NCBI GenBank assembly: GCA_024529925.1
Contig: JAFEUB010001051.1
Location: forward strand, 1,261,001 to 1,325,000
Length of the DNA: 64,000 bases
Reading direction: 5' to 3'
Source: Ophthalmolycus amberensis
Taxonomy: Eukaryota; Chordata; Actinopteri; Perciformes; Zoarcidae
In this document: positions 19,995-31,688 of the stretch, piece by piece
How positions within the stretch are numbered: the stretch's first letter is position 1
How the letters are laid out: each line of letters starts with the position of its first letter
The notes under the pieces: generated by a model
Seen by the model: only the letters and a program-made list of their open reading frames with translations
What the model was told of the DNA's origin: nothing
The model's database searches: none
Program-made: the position numbers and the translations under genes

Positions 19995-20066
19995 TCCCTG
20001 GTGGTCTAGTGGCTAGGATTCGGCGCTGTCACAGCCGGGTCCCGGGTTTGATTCCGGGTCAGGGAA
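19995..20066 (+). pseudogene. Terminal tRNA copy 95, anticodon GTC
   Basis: C34G changes the anticodon from CTC (Glu) to GTC (an Asp anticodon). C39A breaks 31-39, C62G breaks 50-62, C55T removes the conserved T-loop C, and C44G and G46T alter the variable region. The repeat ends right after this gene and the next T run of five is about 110 bp away. Read as a decayed edge copy, not a working tRNA-Asp. Confidence 0.8.
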
Positions 20067-21219
20067 TGCTGAATGCTTATGGGAAACCATAATTGTGAAT
20101 ATTTATGTATTCTTTAAAGCCCCTTAAAACGTGATGACCAATCTTACGTAATTCTCCTAAATAAATATTCGTATTTTTCCATTTCATGTATTTGCATCCA
20201 TTAGCACGCCATTGAAGTATTTCCTACTGGTCCTATAGAGATGATAAATGACTTACAACTACAAGTTTCCTCTTCCTTCATTTAGAGGATGTGGCTCAGT
20301 CTGTGAACTTTGTCTCGAATCGTTAGACTGCAGACTGTATAACCATTAAGATGGCAGCAGCACCTGTAGCAATACACCGATGTGTTCCCGTTTCCTTCAA
20401 TAGTAGCCTAGTGCAGCTCAGACCTGTCTTCCTGCCTTCATCTGCAGCAGAGCGACCCTCTCTCTGCTGGCTGCAGAAGCTCTTTGGGAAGTTCTGCACG
20501 GACTGGAAAGCCATTAACAGGGTTGTCTTGCACGTGCCGGCGCTGAGTCACCCATCCTGTGGAAACTCCTCCTGTCTGTGTCAAGAGTGACGGCTGAAAG
20601 AGACGAGCTGAATGTTGACCTTGTCTCTCGCAGCAGCAATTTCCAGCGAGAGACGAGCTTTAGATGCTTCACTTTTTAAAGTAATAATCTGCCCCTTTTG
20701 CAGATTTCTATTTGAAATTCCTGACTCTGTACAACGACACAACAACTCTCATGTTTAATTAGTCCAAAACTAATACCAATAATTAACAAGGTTTTAGACA
20801 AGACCCTATTTACGCCCTATTAACACTATGGGACTGGAATTAAGAGTTACCAAGTGTCTTTTGTTTTGCTGATTGCATTCGCAAAAGAAAATCATTTCTG
20901 TTTGTCCTGAACACCCTGAGTCGCCTGCATGTTGCTATTAGCACTTATTAGACAATTAGCACAGTGGGAAAATGCGATACAATCAGTGGCTCTATTCAAA
21001 CCTTTACAATTGTGACGGAGGAGAAGAAAACATTGTTTTTTGTCCCAGTCAAGGCCATGTTAAAATAGCTCAGAATATGTGGCCCGTAACAACAGCGACT
21101 GAGGCTATTTCTGCCTTTTCAGGCTTTATCAAACTCCTCATGAACAGCTTTAATCTTGAACAATGGGGTTTGCCATGACTCAAGCACCTAAAAATAATAA
21201 TAAAAAAGTATATCTGCAC

Positions 21220-21220
<1 letters not shown>
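20067..21220. other. Unannotated DNA right of the array
   Basis: Single-copy-looking AT-rich DNA. Short open frames exist on both strands around 20323-20590 and 20972-21178, but none has a recognisable domain or splice context. I see no gene. Confidence 0.5.

Positions 21221-21221
<1 letters not shown>

Positions 21222-21268
<47 letters not shown>
21222..21268. repeat. (TG)n microsatellite
   Basis: About 23 uninterrupted TG dinucleotides. Confidence 0.97.
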
Positions 21269-21269
<1 letters not shown>

Positions 21270-21364
21270 GCTTTTGATATCAGTACATGTGAAGTCATTT
21301 TCTTAAGGGGAAAGGCCAGTGGATAAAAGCTGCAAAAGGAGGAAGCACCTGTTCTTTCTCATTC

Positions 21365-21365
<1 letters not shown>

Positions 21366-21409
<44 letters not shown>
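21366..21409. repeat. (CA)n microsatellite
   Basis: About 22 CA dinucleotides, complementary in sense to the TG tract about 100 bp upstream. Confidence 0.97.
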
Positions 21410-21411
<2 letters not shown>

Positions 21412-24400
21412 TGCAGCACATTCTATAGTTAAAACAAGATTAAGAGTCTAAAGCTATGCTAGCAGATCTGTGAGGCTGTGCTTTGTGTTCGGCCTCCAGC
21501 TTGTTTTCGGACTTTTTACTCCGACCTGCCACATCTTTTGTTTCATGAAAACGCTGCAGAGACTTTATTGTACTCTTCATTATAGATGAATCTGCACATA
21601 TTGGAACATACTCACCACAGCATGGTGCCAGGGATGAAAAGCCAACACTCAGTCGGGGGTGCAGTCATATAGAGCTATTGCTGAAATTCACTCTGTTTTT
21701 ACCACTTACAGCAAATTAGTATAAAAGAGAATTTATAAGCGAACCGCAAAATGCATTCTTGCAGTTCATTTGCAAACATGTCACACAAGAGTCCAGCTTT
21801 TCCGTTCCATTTGTTGCTGCCACAAGCGCAGTTCTGTTTCGGAAGCTTTCCCTTTTGTGGGAGAAATGTGTTAATGAGTGATACACTCCTGCTGTTTGCT
21901 TTTCAGTGGCACTCGGGTGATCCAGGGAAATAAAGGCACTGTCTCTCCTCCACATGCTCCGGGTAGCATTAAAGAAGCACACAGTACACTGGTATTACTT
22001 CTATTTCTCAAGCTCATACTAGATTCCATTGTGCTGGCACTGAAGGTAACTCTATCTGAAAGAATCGGCACCACTTTTCCTCGTGGTAAATGAGACTCAA
22101 TACACATGATATGAACTCAAATCAATGCATTCACTTAGCCGCTATTTTGACCGAATGTTGAATATATTATTATATATAAGAGTTTAATATGCAAGACGTC
22201 ACACTTCGCTGGCCACATTTATTTAACAACCAAAAGGCCCATAGAGTCATTCTAAAAAAAACATGATGATTTATCAGTAGGAAGTGGTGACGAAGACCCT
22301 CCGAGGCCGCTTTGTCTACTGACGAATATTTGTTTATGTTCAATTACATTCATGGTGGAAAACAGGAAGGCTTTGCCTAACGAAGCCTCGATTCCTGTTG
22401 GGCTTCTGCTTAAATTAATCATAATAAGGAGACAAAGAGGCAGCAGGCTCAGACAGGCTTCTTGTGGTTTGTGATGATGCCTGTGTGCATGTGCGAGTGC
22501 GCGTGTTTGACTGTGTGCCCGTGCAATCCGGCTTGTCTTGTCGGCATCGACGTGGACAAAAGAAAAGCTATTGATTGCGTACACCTCCACCTGGTGAATG
22601 TGGAGACGCACACACACACGCACACTTCCAGCATGATTACAAGCTCCTTGAAACAGTTGTGCAAGCTGTGATTACATGTGTATATACATTTAATATACAT
22701 TTAAATTAGCCTCTGCTCCTATAGCTTCTGGCTCTCAGGATATCATGCAGCAGATAGCATCTTCCCAATAAGCTGAGACATTTCTCTGTCCATATTCTGT
22801 GTAGCTTAATTGTGCAGGGCGGTGTTGTTTTAGCTAGGCCTACTTAACACTGTAACCAAGGTAAACACTACACTGGCTGTATACTATAGGGTAAATAAAC
22901 AGACTGTAAAAACATTGCAGAGGTCACGTTCGCGCAAATACCATGATGGGAAAAATGTACTTTGCATTCAATCTGATCGCTTTCAGTCATAGTAATACTA
23001 TCAAATGTAGTATTTGGTAGTAGCCTACTTGCTATCAGAAGTTAGTCGCAAGACCTGTTAGAGACAAACATATGATGCTATGATAGAATCATAGTTCAGA
23101 CTAGAAAAATAATGCTCTTGAGAATTTTCAGGTGACTTTAACCACGTTCCTGCTTGGTTTTGTACAAGTATCAGGGGATGACAGGCACCATTCTCAAGGA
23201 GCTTATCTCTTTGTAAAGCAGCACAGCAAATGGACAGCTGGGATGAAAACCAGAGTGACTGGGTCACCAGGAGGTTCAGAGAGAGGGGAAGTAGGCATAC
23301 AGACAGCAAGTGAAAGACAGGAGACCGATAACAGCGAGGCAGAGAGCAAACAGACAGACGGAGGAAGTGTAGATACAGTAGGTAAAGATTGACCGGCTCC
23401 TCTGAGAGCCTGTAGGGGAAAAGAGAAGGGAAATAATCATAAAAAAGGCCAATTAGTGTTCAATCAGTTACTCTATGTAACCTGAGATGAAGTGAGACAC
23501 ATTAATGGAAGCTGCATGTTGCCTCAGACCACTGACGGCACACAGTGCTGTAGCTCTTCAGAAGACGAGGAAGTTAGGAGGGTAAAGACACACAAGGACA
23601 AGAGGAAAGGAAGGAAAATGAGCAGACTGAGGAGACAGCGGTGTTATTGAGGAAGACAGAATGAAAGGACAAACTATGAGCTCACCAATCTTGTTGTTGT
23701 TTTTTTGGAAGAAGCCTGCTCTATTGTCCCACATATTTTCTGATAAAGCTCATGTCTTTATTCTCTTTATCTCTGCACCGTCTTTATGGTCAGTACTGTA
23801 GCATCACATCTATTTCTTGTCATTTTGATGTACAGTCTGCCACTGGAGGACTTCCCAGCAAACCCAAACCACATGGTATATCAAGTATGTTCAAGATTAA
23901 GACAAATTTCCAAATGTATTGCTGGTTGGAAATGATGAAGTGTGTTCAACGCACAGTACAAAAGCAGTTTTTCTACCACTCGTAATATTTATTGCATCTA
24001 AGTCTCAATGGGTCACTGAATCAATGAAAATCTATCTACTCCAGAACGATCTCCTCCTTTCCGCCTTTGTGAGCACAAATGCACATATATACGTCTTTGT
24101 GGATTGATGTACACTGAATGAACTCAGACATAAAAGAATACATGTTTGAAATCATTTCATACTTCCGTTGTGAAAGAATGAAGAATAATGACCACGGGCT
24201 GAATACAAGCACTATTCAGACTGGAACATCCAAATTTATGAATACCAAATGAGATCATTTTTCACTGTCTGCAGGCAAGACAGGAGAACCTACCCCTAAA
24301 GCCTACACTAGTACACCTTCTGAATTCAACTTTGTCTCTTACACCGAACTAAGACAGGCTTAATTGACTTGTTACCTCATCGTAACGTTTTTATTCAGGA

Positions 24401-25429
24401 CAGAAACAGAATAAAACTCACCAAACCTGTCTTAGTCAGTAGTCTTTCCACTGGGCCAACAATCAGCAAATCTGGTTTTGTCAAAATAAATCCTGTTAGC
24501 GGATCTCACTTCTTCTTCAGAGTCAGACCGATACATTTGCAAATTATGACAAAAATACTCAAAATCGCCCTGCTGGTCTTTTCCGGTTTATCTTCGGGAA
24601 TCACAAGAAGGTCTCCAGCACACCTCCATCCCAGTGAGGAGGAAAACCTTCATACAACGCACACGCGGCACGCTCTCTCTGGGTTGTCGTTGGGGACGGC
24701 ATCCAACTAAAACTGCCCACCCTGACACTCATTGGAGCAGAATGATTCTGTTTCTGTTGGCATCGGAGGGCAATCAGAGCAAAGGCACCGCAACTCTGTG
24801 TTTGTGTTCAGCAGCTCAGGTGCTGGAGGGTCCTCCCCGGCCGTATCCTGGAGCGGCCTCTCTCTGGCTGAATACAGCCGAATATCCCAGGAAGAAAAAA
24901 ACACTGTTGAAATGCACTTAGTGTTCCACGTTATTTTATGCATTTAGAAAAAAAGATAGCTGTGTGTTCATCCCTCAAAAGCCTTTTAGTAGTTGTAGTA
25001 GTAGTCATTTTACTGTACCTTATATTTAGCCAAAATAAGAAAGCAGACACTATAAAAATGCTTTTACTGGGACTGAAACATAAATGGCAGTCTTTAAAGC
25101 TGCTATAATCAATAGCTTTTTTAATTAACAATGGATCACATAACGACCAGTATGTGGAAGGGGCTACCATAGTGACAGACCTATAGACAACCGTCACCTG
25201 AATCTGCAGCGATACAGCTATATAGCGTCTTTCCAGACCGTCCTGCTCAAAGAGACGTTCGCATGTGGTGTCGTTTTCATTGTGACCTGAGGAGAGGAGT
25301 CAGACGTATAAAGAGCGACAAAGTCTGCGTAGGGAGGAAGACTTTCACCCAGGAGAATGCTGTTTGAGTCCGGGGAGAGACCAAAAGGCAATGTTAATTT
25401 ACTTCAACTTACGTAGCCTACTTAAGTTA
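21410..25429. other. Unannotated DNA
   Basis: About 4 kb with only short overlapping frames (for example 22252-22623 minus, 23132-23392 plus, 24369-24921 plus). No motif, exon boundary or family was recognised. A short interrupted CA tract lies near 22608-22625. Confidence 0.45.
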
Positions 25430-25690
25430 ACATAATTAAGGGCGTGGCCAGTTTGGATGACAGGTGGGTGCCCGACTCAGGTTGCTAGTTGCTAGCTGTC
25501 TGCTCTGCTGCGTCACACAGGCCGCCTCAGCTCCACTGACGGTCGACCCACCGCTTTACACATTTTTAGAGTTAGGCTGTGTTGTCACTGCCAAAAGCCA
25601 ATTTTTGAGCTTCACAACCACTCTTCAGAAACCTATGGGTGACGTTATTGATACTACGTCCATATTTTATACAGTGTATGATTTTAACCC
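25430..25690. repeat. Probable dispersed fish repeat fragment
   Basis: The stretch ending TACGTCCATATTTTATACAG resembles a common short interspersed element of teleost genomes, probably a non-autonomous DNA transposon. This is from memory of the motif; ends and duplications were not determined. The GTG-started frame across it is not considered a gene. Confidence 0.4.
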
Positions 25691-26976
25691 AATCCATAAT
25701 CCTTTCCCGAACCTAACCAAGTAGATTTGTTTCAGTTTCAACACACAACGTTAACCACATGTGTTTAGAAACTATTCCTTTCAGAGAGTTGGCATTTTAA
25801 GATGGATTTCTTTGAAGACATTGTTTGAGGGTTTGGAGAATTAATGCCACTAAAGTATTGTACACACATTTGTACATACATGTGTGTGAGAGAGCGGTGA
25901 AAAGGCTGAGAACAAAGGATCCAGTAGACAGAACAAGTTAACAAGAGTAAAAGGTCATTTAGCACAGGGAAAAGAGCTACTAAGTGATGAAGTGATGATG
26001 GATGTGGTCATGCTGATGCTGCCTGTGATCCAGAGCTTTGACCGGGAGTCAGGCCAGCTTAATAATCACGTACAAACAGAGCAAGCTCATTGGAAATTGT
26101 CTGTGCAATACTCATGTACAATAGAGCACATACTGTACATAACGAATAACTAAAACGCCCACTGATCATACATGGATGTGTCATACCTACGCACATGTAA
26201 TGCCACAGAGGCACATGTACTATTTCAAAGTGGTTATGATTTTTTCTGCATTATTAAATATGTGTTTTTAGGTCTTTTACAATGTTGCCCTTTCATGTAA
26301 GATTCATTTAAAATGAATCACTTATTTTTAGATTATGGGACATTCTCAGGTACGGGAGACTTCGGCACATTTTTGTTATCTTATACGAAGCCTCTCTCAC
26401 TGTTTTCAGTGAGCTTTGTACGTACGAGTGTTCCAAGTCCGACTCACCAAACTCTTTTAACCCAGGCAGATACAGTGAGGCGATATTCTGCCAGATTGGT
26501 TCCCATTCGACATGTAGTTTGAGGGTTTGGTAAACAGATTATTGATTTTACATTTAGTTTGACTTACTTATATATTTTATTGTATTTCATTACAGGAATT
26601 CCAAATTCATTCAAACTAAAGTCAAAAGAGTGTTTTTTTTCCCTGTGGACAAAGGCTATGTCTGGACCACTTGTGAATTTAATTTGTATCTAAAATAAAA
26701 CTCCATTTACAAGAAAATTGGCCACAAATTCTCTTAAATCAATCGTACGTGCCACATAAGAACAAATCTGGTTCTTGCATGAGGTCCAATGTGAGTGAGC
26801 ATTAAATGTAAGAAACTACAATTCATCTGTAGCATTGAGCAATGAGAGTGTAACTGCTCCTGCACACTTTAACAACAAATAAACCTACCAGCCTGCATGA
26901 TCTTGTTAGGACTTGTAATTGTTGGCCTTGAGCTGAAGATATCTCATGTATGTGTGAGTGTAACTGTACATGTATG

Positions 26977-26978
<2 letters not shown>
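25691..26978. other. Unannotated DNA
   Basis: No gene, RNA or clear element recognised. Confidence 0.4.

Positions 26979-27024
<46 letters not shown>
26979..27024. repeat. (TG)n microsatellite
   Basis: About 23 uninterrupted TG units. Confidence 0.97.
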
Positions 27025-27025
<1 letters not shown>

Positions 27026-27965
27026 CCAAAAGTAATATTTCCTTGTAAAAGGCCTGTAAAGTGTCGCTGTTGAATCTCTCTCACACTTTGGGGCTGATGA
27101 AACAGCACCAGAGCTACTCACATATATCTACGCCTTAGCTCCGTCGTCACGCTGCATGGAGCAATGAGTCATGGTCCTCCACTGTGTTTACACAGATCTC
27201 GTATCCGCATGTGTCGCTCATGACTGCGATTGTGGATGGCAATTGTAAAGCTGGAGACGCTCAGTTTAACCTAGAGGCCACCTGGCAGCTCTGTCTCAGC
27301 TCTGCATAAGTGCATCTATAAGATGAGCTCAAGCCCCACCCATCACGTTCCACGTGTGTTCAATGGAATTTAATCTGAAGCTAGTTGGATGTATACTATT
27401 CATTTTTAATGTTTGCTGACGCTTGAATTCACACTGTTACCTTTTGAAGAAGAAGCTGGATGTTTCAGCCATTTATTTATTTATTACTTTGAGGGGGTTT
27501 TGACCTCTCTGCTCATTTGTTGTTACAGCTGACTCAGTTTGTTGGGATGCGTGTCCTGTGCAGTCTGCCTATTGTAGCCGGTCATTTAATGTCAAGTCCA
27601 TCCCAGCCCTTATACAGCCCATAATCACAAATAGTACATTTTCCTCAAGTAGATTTACAAGCTGTACAGCATGCAACATCCTCTACCCTTAAACCCACAT
27701 GTTTGCAAATTATTTTGATGATATGTACCGGTAAATACAAATGTGGGTATGTATAAATAGTATATACAGTATAGGGGGAAATAATTAAAATCATTATTTA
27801 TATAATCATGATTTGTTGTACATTATAGAATCTTTCCATGTGCCTGCAGAAGTATGGGGCTTTAAGTAGCTCTGGATGGGAATCACGGGCACTGACTGTC
27901 CGTACACTATTACGTTCACTCCATCCAGATAATTGCACTGATGCTGTTTTATTCATCATGTCAGT
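27025..27965. other. Unannotated DNA
   Basis: AT-rich toward the right; nothing recognised. Confidence 0.4.
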
Positions 27966-28357
27966 AGATGGATGCATGGATGATGGATGGATGGATGCAT
28001 GGATGATGGATGGATGGATGATGGATGGATGGATGATGGATGGATGGATGATGGATGGAGGGATGATGGATGGATGGATGATGGATGGATGGATGATGGA
28101 TGGATGGATGATGGATGGATGGATGATGGATGCATGGATGATGGATGGATGGATGGATGATGGATGGATGGATGATGGATGCATGGATGATGGATGGATG
28201 GATGGATGATGGATGGATGATGGATGCATGGATGATGGATGGATGGATGATGGATGCATGGATGATGGATGGATGGATGGATGATGGATGGATGGATGAT
28301 GGATGGATGGATGATGGATGGATGGATGATGGATGGATGGATGATGGATGGATGGAT
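27966..28357. repeat. GATG-type minisatellite
   Basis: About 390 bp of ATGG and ATGATGG words, with scattered ATGC variants. The mixed 4- and 7-bp phase keeps long frames open on both strands (Met/Asp/Gly/Trp on plus, Ile/His/Pro/Ser on minus). They are repeat artefacts. Confidence 0.95.
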
Positions 28358-31246
28358 ACTGCCAGAGTAAATGGGTGCATCATGGGTTTTAATGTCAAAA
28401 CTCATTGTACAAATCCAAACCGGTATTTTGTACTTCTTGTAACACTGATGTTTTTACAGATGTCTTTACACTTTACACCTGTGCATTAGTCTCATACTAA
28501 CTCCTGCACTTTAAGGCATGAAGAGCTCCATGAAGTGATTGATGGTGTGTTCGGGTTGGTCTCACATCGATGAGGGTCTGGAAAGGCAGAACGTCTCTAA
28601 TTTGAGGGAGATCATTAACATGGCTGTAGTCCCTCCTGGGCCCTGAGGTAAAAGTCATTTTACAGATTGTTTCCTAGCAATCAGCAATCAGAGGAGGAAA
28701 TGGCACCGCTAGTATGTGGCTGATGAGCGAGTAGGAGAGAAATCATTCAGCGACACGCGGGCTGTCTAAATATGGAACACCTAGTTGACATTCAGAGTTT
28801 ATATGAAAATGATGACACCCATTGCAATGGTATGAATATGAATGTTGTCCTTGTGTCTTCCTGTTCTCATCAGTAGATGTGCCAGGGACAGGTCAAGGGC
28901 AGCGTAATGGTACCCAAGACAAGGACATCTGTAAATCAATCAGAATCTCTATTTCTTATTCCACACACACACAGAGATCATTTTCATTCTGCTACAAACT
29001 CCTCAATGGAGACGATTGAAACACTGATATTGGATTCAGTGTGTGCAGATCACAAAATTCTTCTCTCCTCTCCCTCCATCTGCTCACATTTGATCTGAGG
29101 AGAAGTTTAAAAACATCTTTTCATCAGGTCTCTGGCACTGTTTCAGTGGGTGTCTGTGATGTGGCTGGCTGTTGCTGTTGGCAGCTAAACTACAAACTAA
29201 TGGATGTAAAATACAAAGCTATCAACAAATTAGTAGAGCTGTGTTTTTTTTCATCACACGGGACAGGACAGAAATGTCAGCTGTATCAACAGCAAACCTA
29301 ATATGCAAAGCCAATCTAATTTCACACTCGTTTCACTTTTATGAAACCGATTTGTCTCACACACTCAGAAATGTATTGTGCTGTCTGATAAAAGCTCCTT
29401 TCCCCTCTACCGCCTTCAGAACACAAATTCAGTCAAACCCAGCCAGTCAAGCCAAAGGTCTACAGAATATTCAGAAGGCAAGTTTATTTGTATCGCACAT
29501 TTCAACAACGAGGCAATTCAAAGTGCTTCACTTCTAAATCCAAATGTAGTTAAACCTTGCGTAAAAAAAGTCATATTTCAGGACAATATTGTCCGCTATG
29601 TGCTGGAAGTCTGAGAACCAGACTGATGCGAATGTCTGCCCTTGTTAGGAGTCAAGATGACAGAGCATTCCCCCTGGAGAAAATAAACAGACTGAAAGAA
29701 GAGGCGGAATTCTGGCTTGAGAGACATGGACTGAGTTTTGTTACATGCACCAGGCTTTGGTGAGGAAACACAGGACATTTGCATAATGGACATCATCTGT
29801 CTAGTTGGCAATTCTTATCAGCAACTGTTTTGGTTCAGAATGTCGAGCACAATTTGTTTTGGAGAGCAAACAATACTTTCTCCCGAGTTATCTGTGGGCC
29901 ACAAAGATGTTGCTACCTTTGCAAATCCAGCAGCTCAGAAGAGAGTTTCTGACTGTGGATTCACCTTCCCTTTGATTTAAGGGTTTGGTCTGAAACTGTC
30001 ACGGCTGATTTCTTTTTGTATATGTGACACTGGATTCAGCTATAACTGGGCTGATTCAGTTTGGCACACATGGTTGGTTGGAGACAAGTTAGTGACCGGC
30101 CTTAATAACGTTTAATCCATTGACGACATGAAGCGCCAGACTACAGCCAAGAAACACTGCAAATAGATTGGCCTTTGAGGGGCTGGTGCCATGAGAAATG
30201 ACCTCATGTGTTCTTTTATTTTCAACAACAAGCCCTTTGAAATGATTGTTAATTCAAGTTTACTGCCATAAAAAATAATACCGATGGTGAAAATGAGAAT
30301 TAAAGACTGCAAAACCGTGATCATGGTTTGTGTGTGCATGCATGTCAACATGTATGCTTTTGAGTGTTTCTTTACTCTCTGTAGCACTCCCTCAGATTTA
30401 GATTTCTACATTCATTCATTACTCATGATGTCACAGCCTGGGGATGACACTGTATGACACTTGGAGAGAGTGGATTGGGGCCAGAGGCGCTGGCTAGACA
30501 TTACAAATCTTCAGAGATCCTTAATGATTTAGTGTGTGTTTGGTGCACACATTCATAAGCTCAATGTAATGTGTGAGTGGTGGGAAGCCATATAAGCTGC
30601 ACCGTTACTTATTAAAGAGCTCCATCTAATGGCCAACAGGTAAAAATGTAATTTATTTACCTTGACCTGCGCTGAATATAAATCAGGTCTGCTTTCCTCT
30701 CAGACGCTGATAAACCAATTGTTCTTTATTAAATAATCACTCCGGGTTTTTTTTTGCTTGGCCCTGGTTTGTTCCTAAAGCGTTTAGTGAGTATTGTTTA
30801 AATTATTACTTGATGTCAGATGATTATGGATTTCAAATAAGGGCCACACATTTGTGGTGGTAATAGACAGTGAGGATGCCTTGAAAAACAAGTATTTATA
30901 TAAGGCAGATGCTATTACCATACAAGTATCAGATGTCAGAAGCCAACAATACTCTTTGGACCAGGGTGGAAAAGCCAATGTGGCCATTTACACCCAGGTG
31001 TATATACAGTAGCATTGCAGAGGCAAGCACCCGGGTGTCCGTAGCCAAAGAAAGCTATGCCAGTGAAATAAGCAGTCTGTTTCTGTTCATCTTTACAACT
31101 TCCATACATTTTAATCTCCTTTTATGCTCTTTGTTCTTTCACAAAATGTGGAAATACACATCTGAGGCAGGGTCGCGTGCAGTCTTGCGTATAAGTGTGT
31201 CTGTCCTCTCTTTGTTACATACCGGTACAACCAGGGCCGTCTGCAG
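28358..31246. other. Unannotated DNA, possible intron of the next gene
   Basis: No further exon of the C11orf65-like gene was found here. Contains one dispersed repeat fragment at 29474-29530. Confidence 0.4.
29474..29530 (+). repeat. Short dispersed fish repeat fragment
   Basis: The motif AAGTTTATTTGTATCGCAC followed by a region ending in CAATTCAAAGTGCTTCA matches a very common teleost interspersed repeat from memory; the family name is not certain. Confidence 0.5.
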
Positions 31247-31582
31247 ACTCGGTCAGTTCCGCCCAGGAAGTGATGGATGCCATTGAAGAGAGCGGACATG
31301 ATGAGATACTGGACCGGGAGCTGGATGAGCTGATGGCCTGGACCAACGCAATCAACTTTAAGGAGTAAGATCCACTCCTCACTGTCAGCTAGTAGACAGC
31401 GAACCTTTGTGACTTTCTGTTGAATAGACCGGTTTTAATTCAAACTGGGGTCAAGAAAATGTTGTATATTTATCATTTTGTAACATATTTTGCTCTTTTG
31501 CTTGTGCAGGTACTTGCAGGAGTGGATGTGTCTGGCCTGCAGTCACTCCTCTACGCCAAGCAAAGGTGAACATCTGTACTGA
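31247..31582 (+). CDS. Last two exons of a C11orf65 (MFI)-like gene
   Basis: Exon 31247-31364 follows a CTGCAG acceptor and ends at a GTAAGA donor. Exon 31510-31582 follows TTGTGCAG and ends in TGA. Joined, they encode a C-terminal piece with the run DELMAWTNAINFKEYLQEW. This closely resembles the conserved W-T-N-x-x-N-F-x-E-Y-x-x-x-W segment that I recall from human C11orf65, described as a mitochondrial fission inhibitor. A polyadenylation signal AATAAA lies at 31683-31688, so this looks like a true 3' end. The human protein continues further; here it stops about 20 residues after the motif. The IQ-motif and middle exons expected upstream were not found, so the gene either has long introns extending left, possibly across the tRNA array, or is a remnant. 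A GTGAAC donor-like site at 31565 could permit another 3' exon. Confidence 0.6.
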
Positions 31583-31682
31583 TGGCAGCACATCTTTGCC
31601 GCAACAATTGCTACTCGTGGCTTTAAAGTATTTGCTGTAATGCAATCTGCTGTTTAAATTTATTCCAAATCATTTTTGAAAT

Positions 31683-31688
31683 AATAAA
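31683..31688 (+). promoter_or_regulatory. Polyadenylation signal AATAAA
   Basis: About 100 nt after the stop of the C11orf65-like terminal exon. Confidence 0.6.

Larger units (their letters stand above)
1..20066 (+). repeat. Tandem array of 95 tRNA-Glu(CTC) genes
   Basis: The repeat unit is a 72-nt tRNA gene plus a spacer of about 140 bp; starts are spaced 211-213 bp (217-218 where the spacer has a GAGGTG insertion, 201-203 for three shortened spacers). In the linear numbering used below, 1-7 pairs with 65-71, the D stem is 10-13/22-25, the anticodon stem 27-31/39-43, the anticodon CTC 34-36, and the T stem 48-52/60-64. The A box is about 8-18 and the B box 51-61. No CCA is encoded and no intron is present. 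Trailer classes: A5 has TTTTT about 64 nt after the gene; A4 has TTTT there; G5 has TTTTT with GGCTAGG upstream; N has no T run of four until the TTTTT about 16 nt before the next gene. Position 1 lies inside a spacer, so the array continues to the left. Confidence 0.95.

Noticed and set aside
1..20066. CRISPR-like array (regular repeats and spacers)
   Set aside because: The repeat is a 72-nt tRNA gene and the spacers are themselves near-identical; the genome is vertebrate.
20323..20590. Overlapping plus and minus frames beside the array
   Set aside because: No recognised domain, no polyadenylation or splice context, and a length expected by chance.
25464..25724. Possible secreted protein (hydrophobic start, LLVASCLLCCVTQAASA)
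   Set aside because: It starts at GTG, lies in a probable dispersed repeat and has no domain or splice support.
27798..28489. Four long frames of Ile/His/Pro/Ser or Met/Asp/Gly/Trp
   Set aside because: Translation of the GATG minisatellite on both strands; no unique sequence is encoded.
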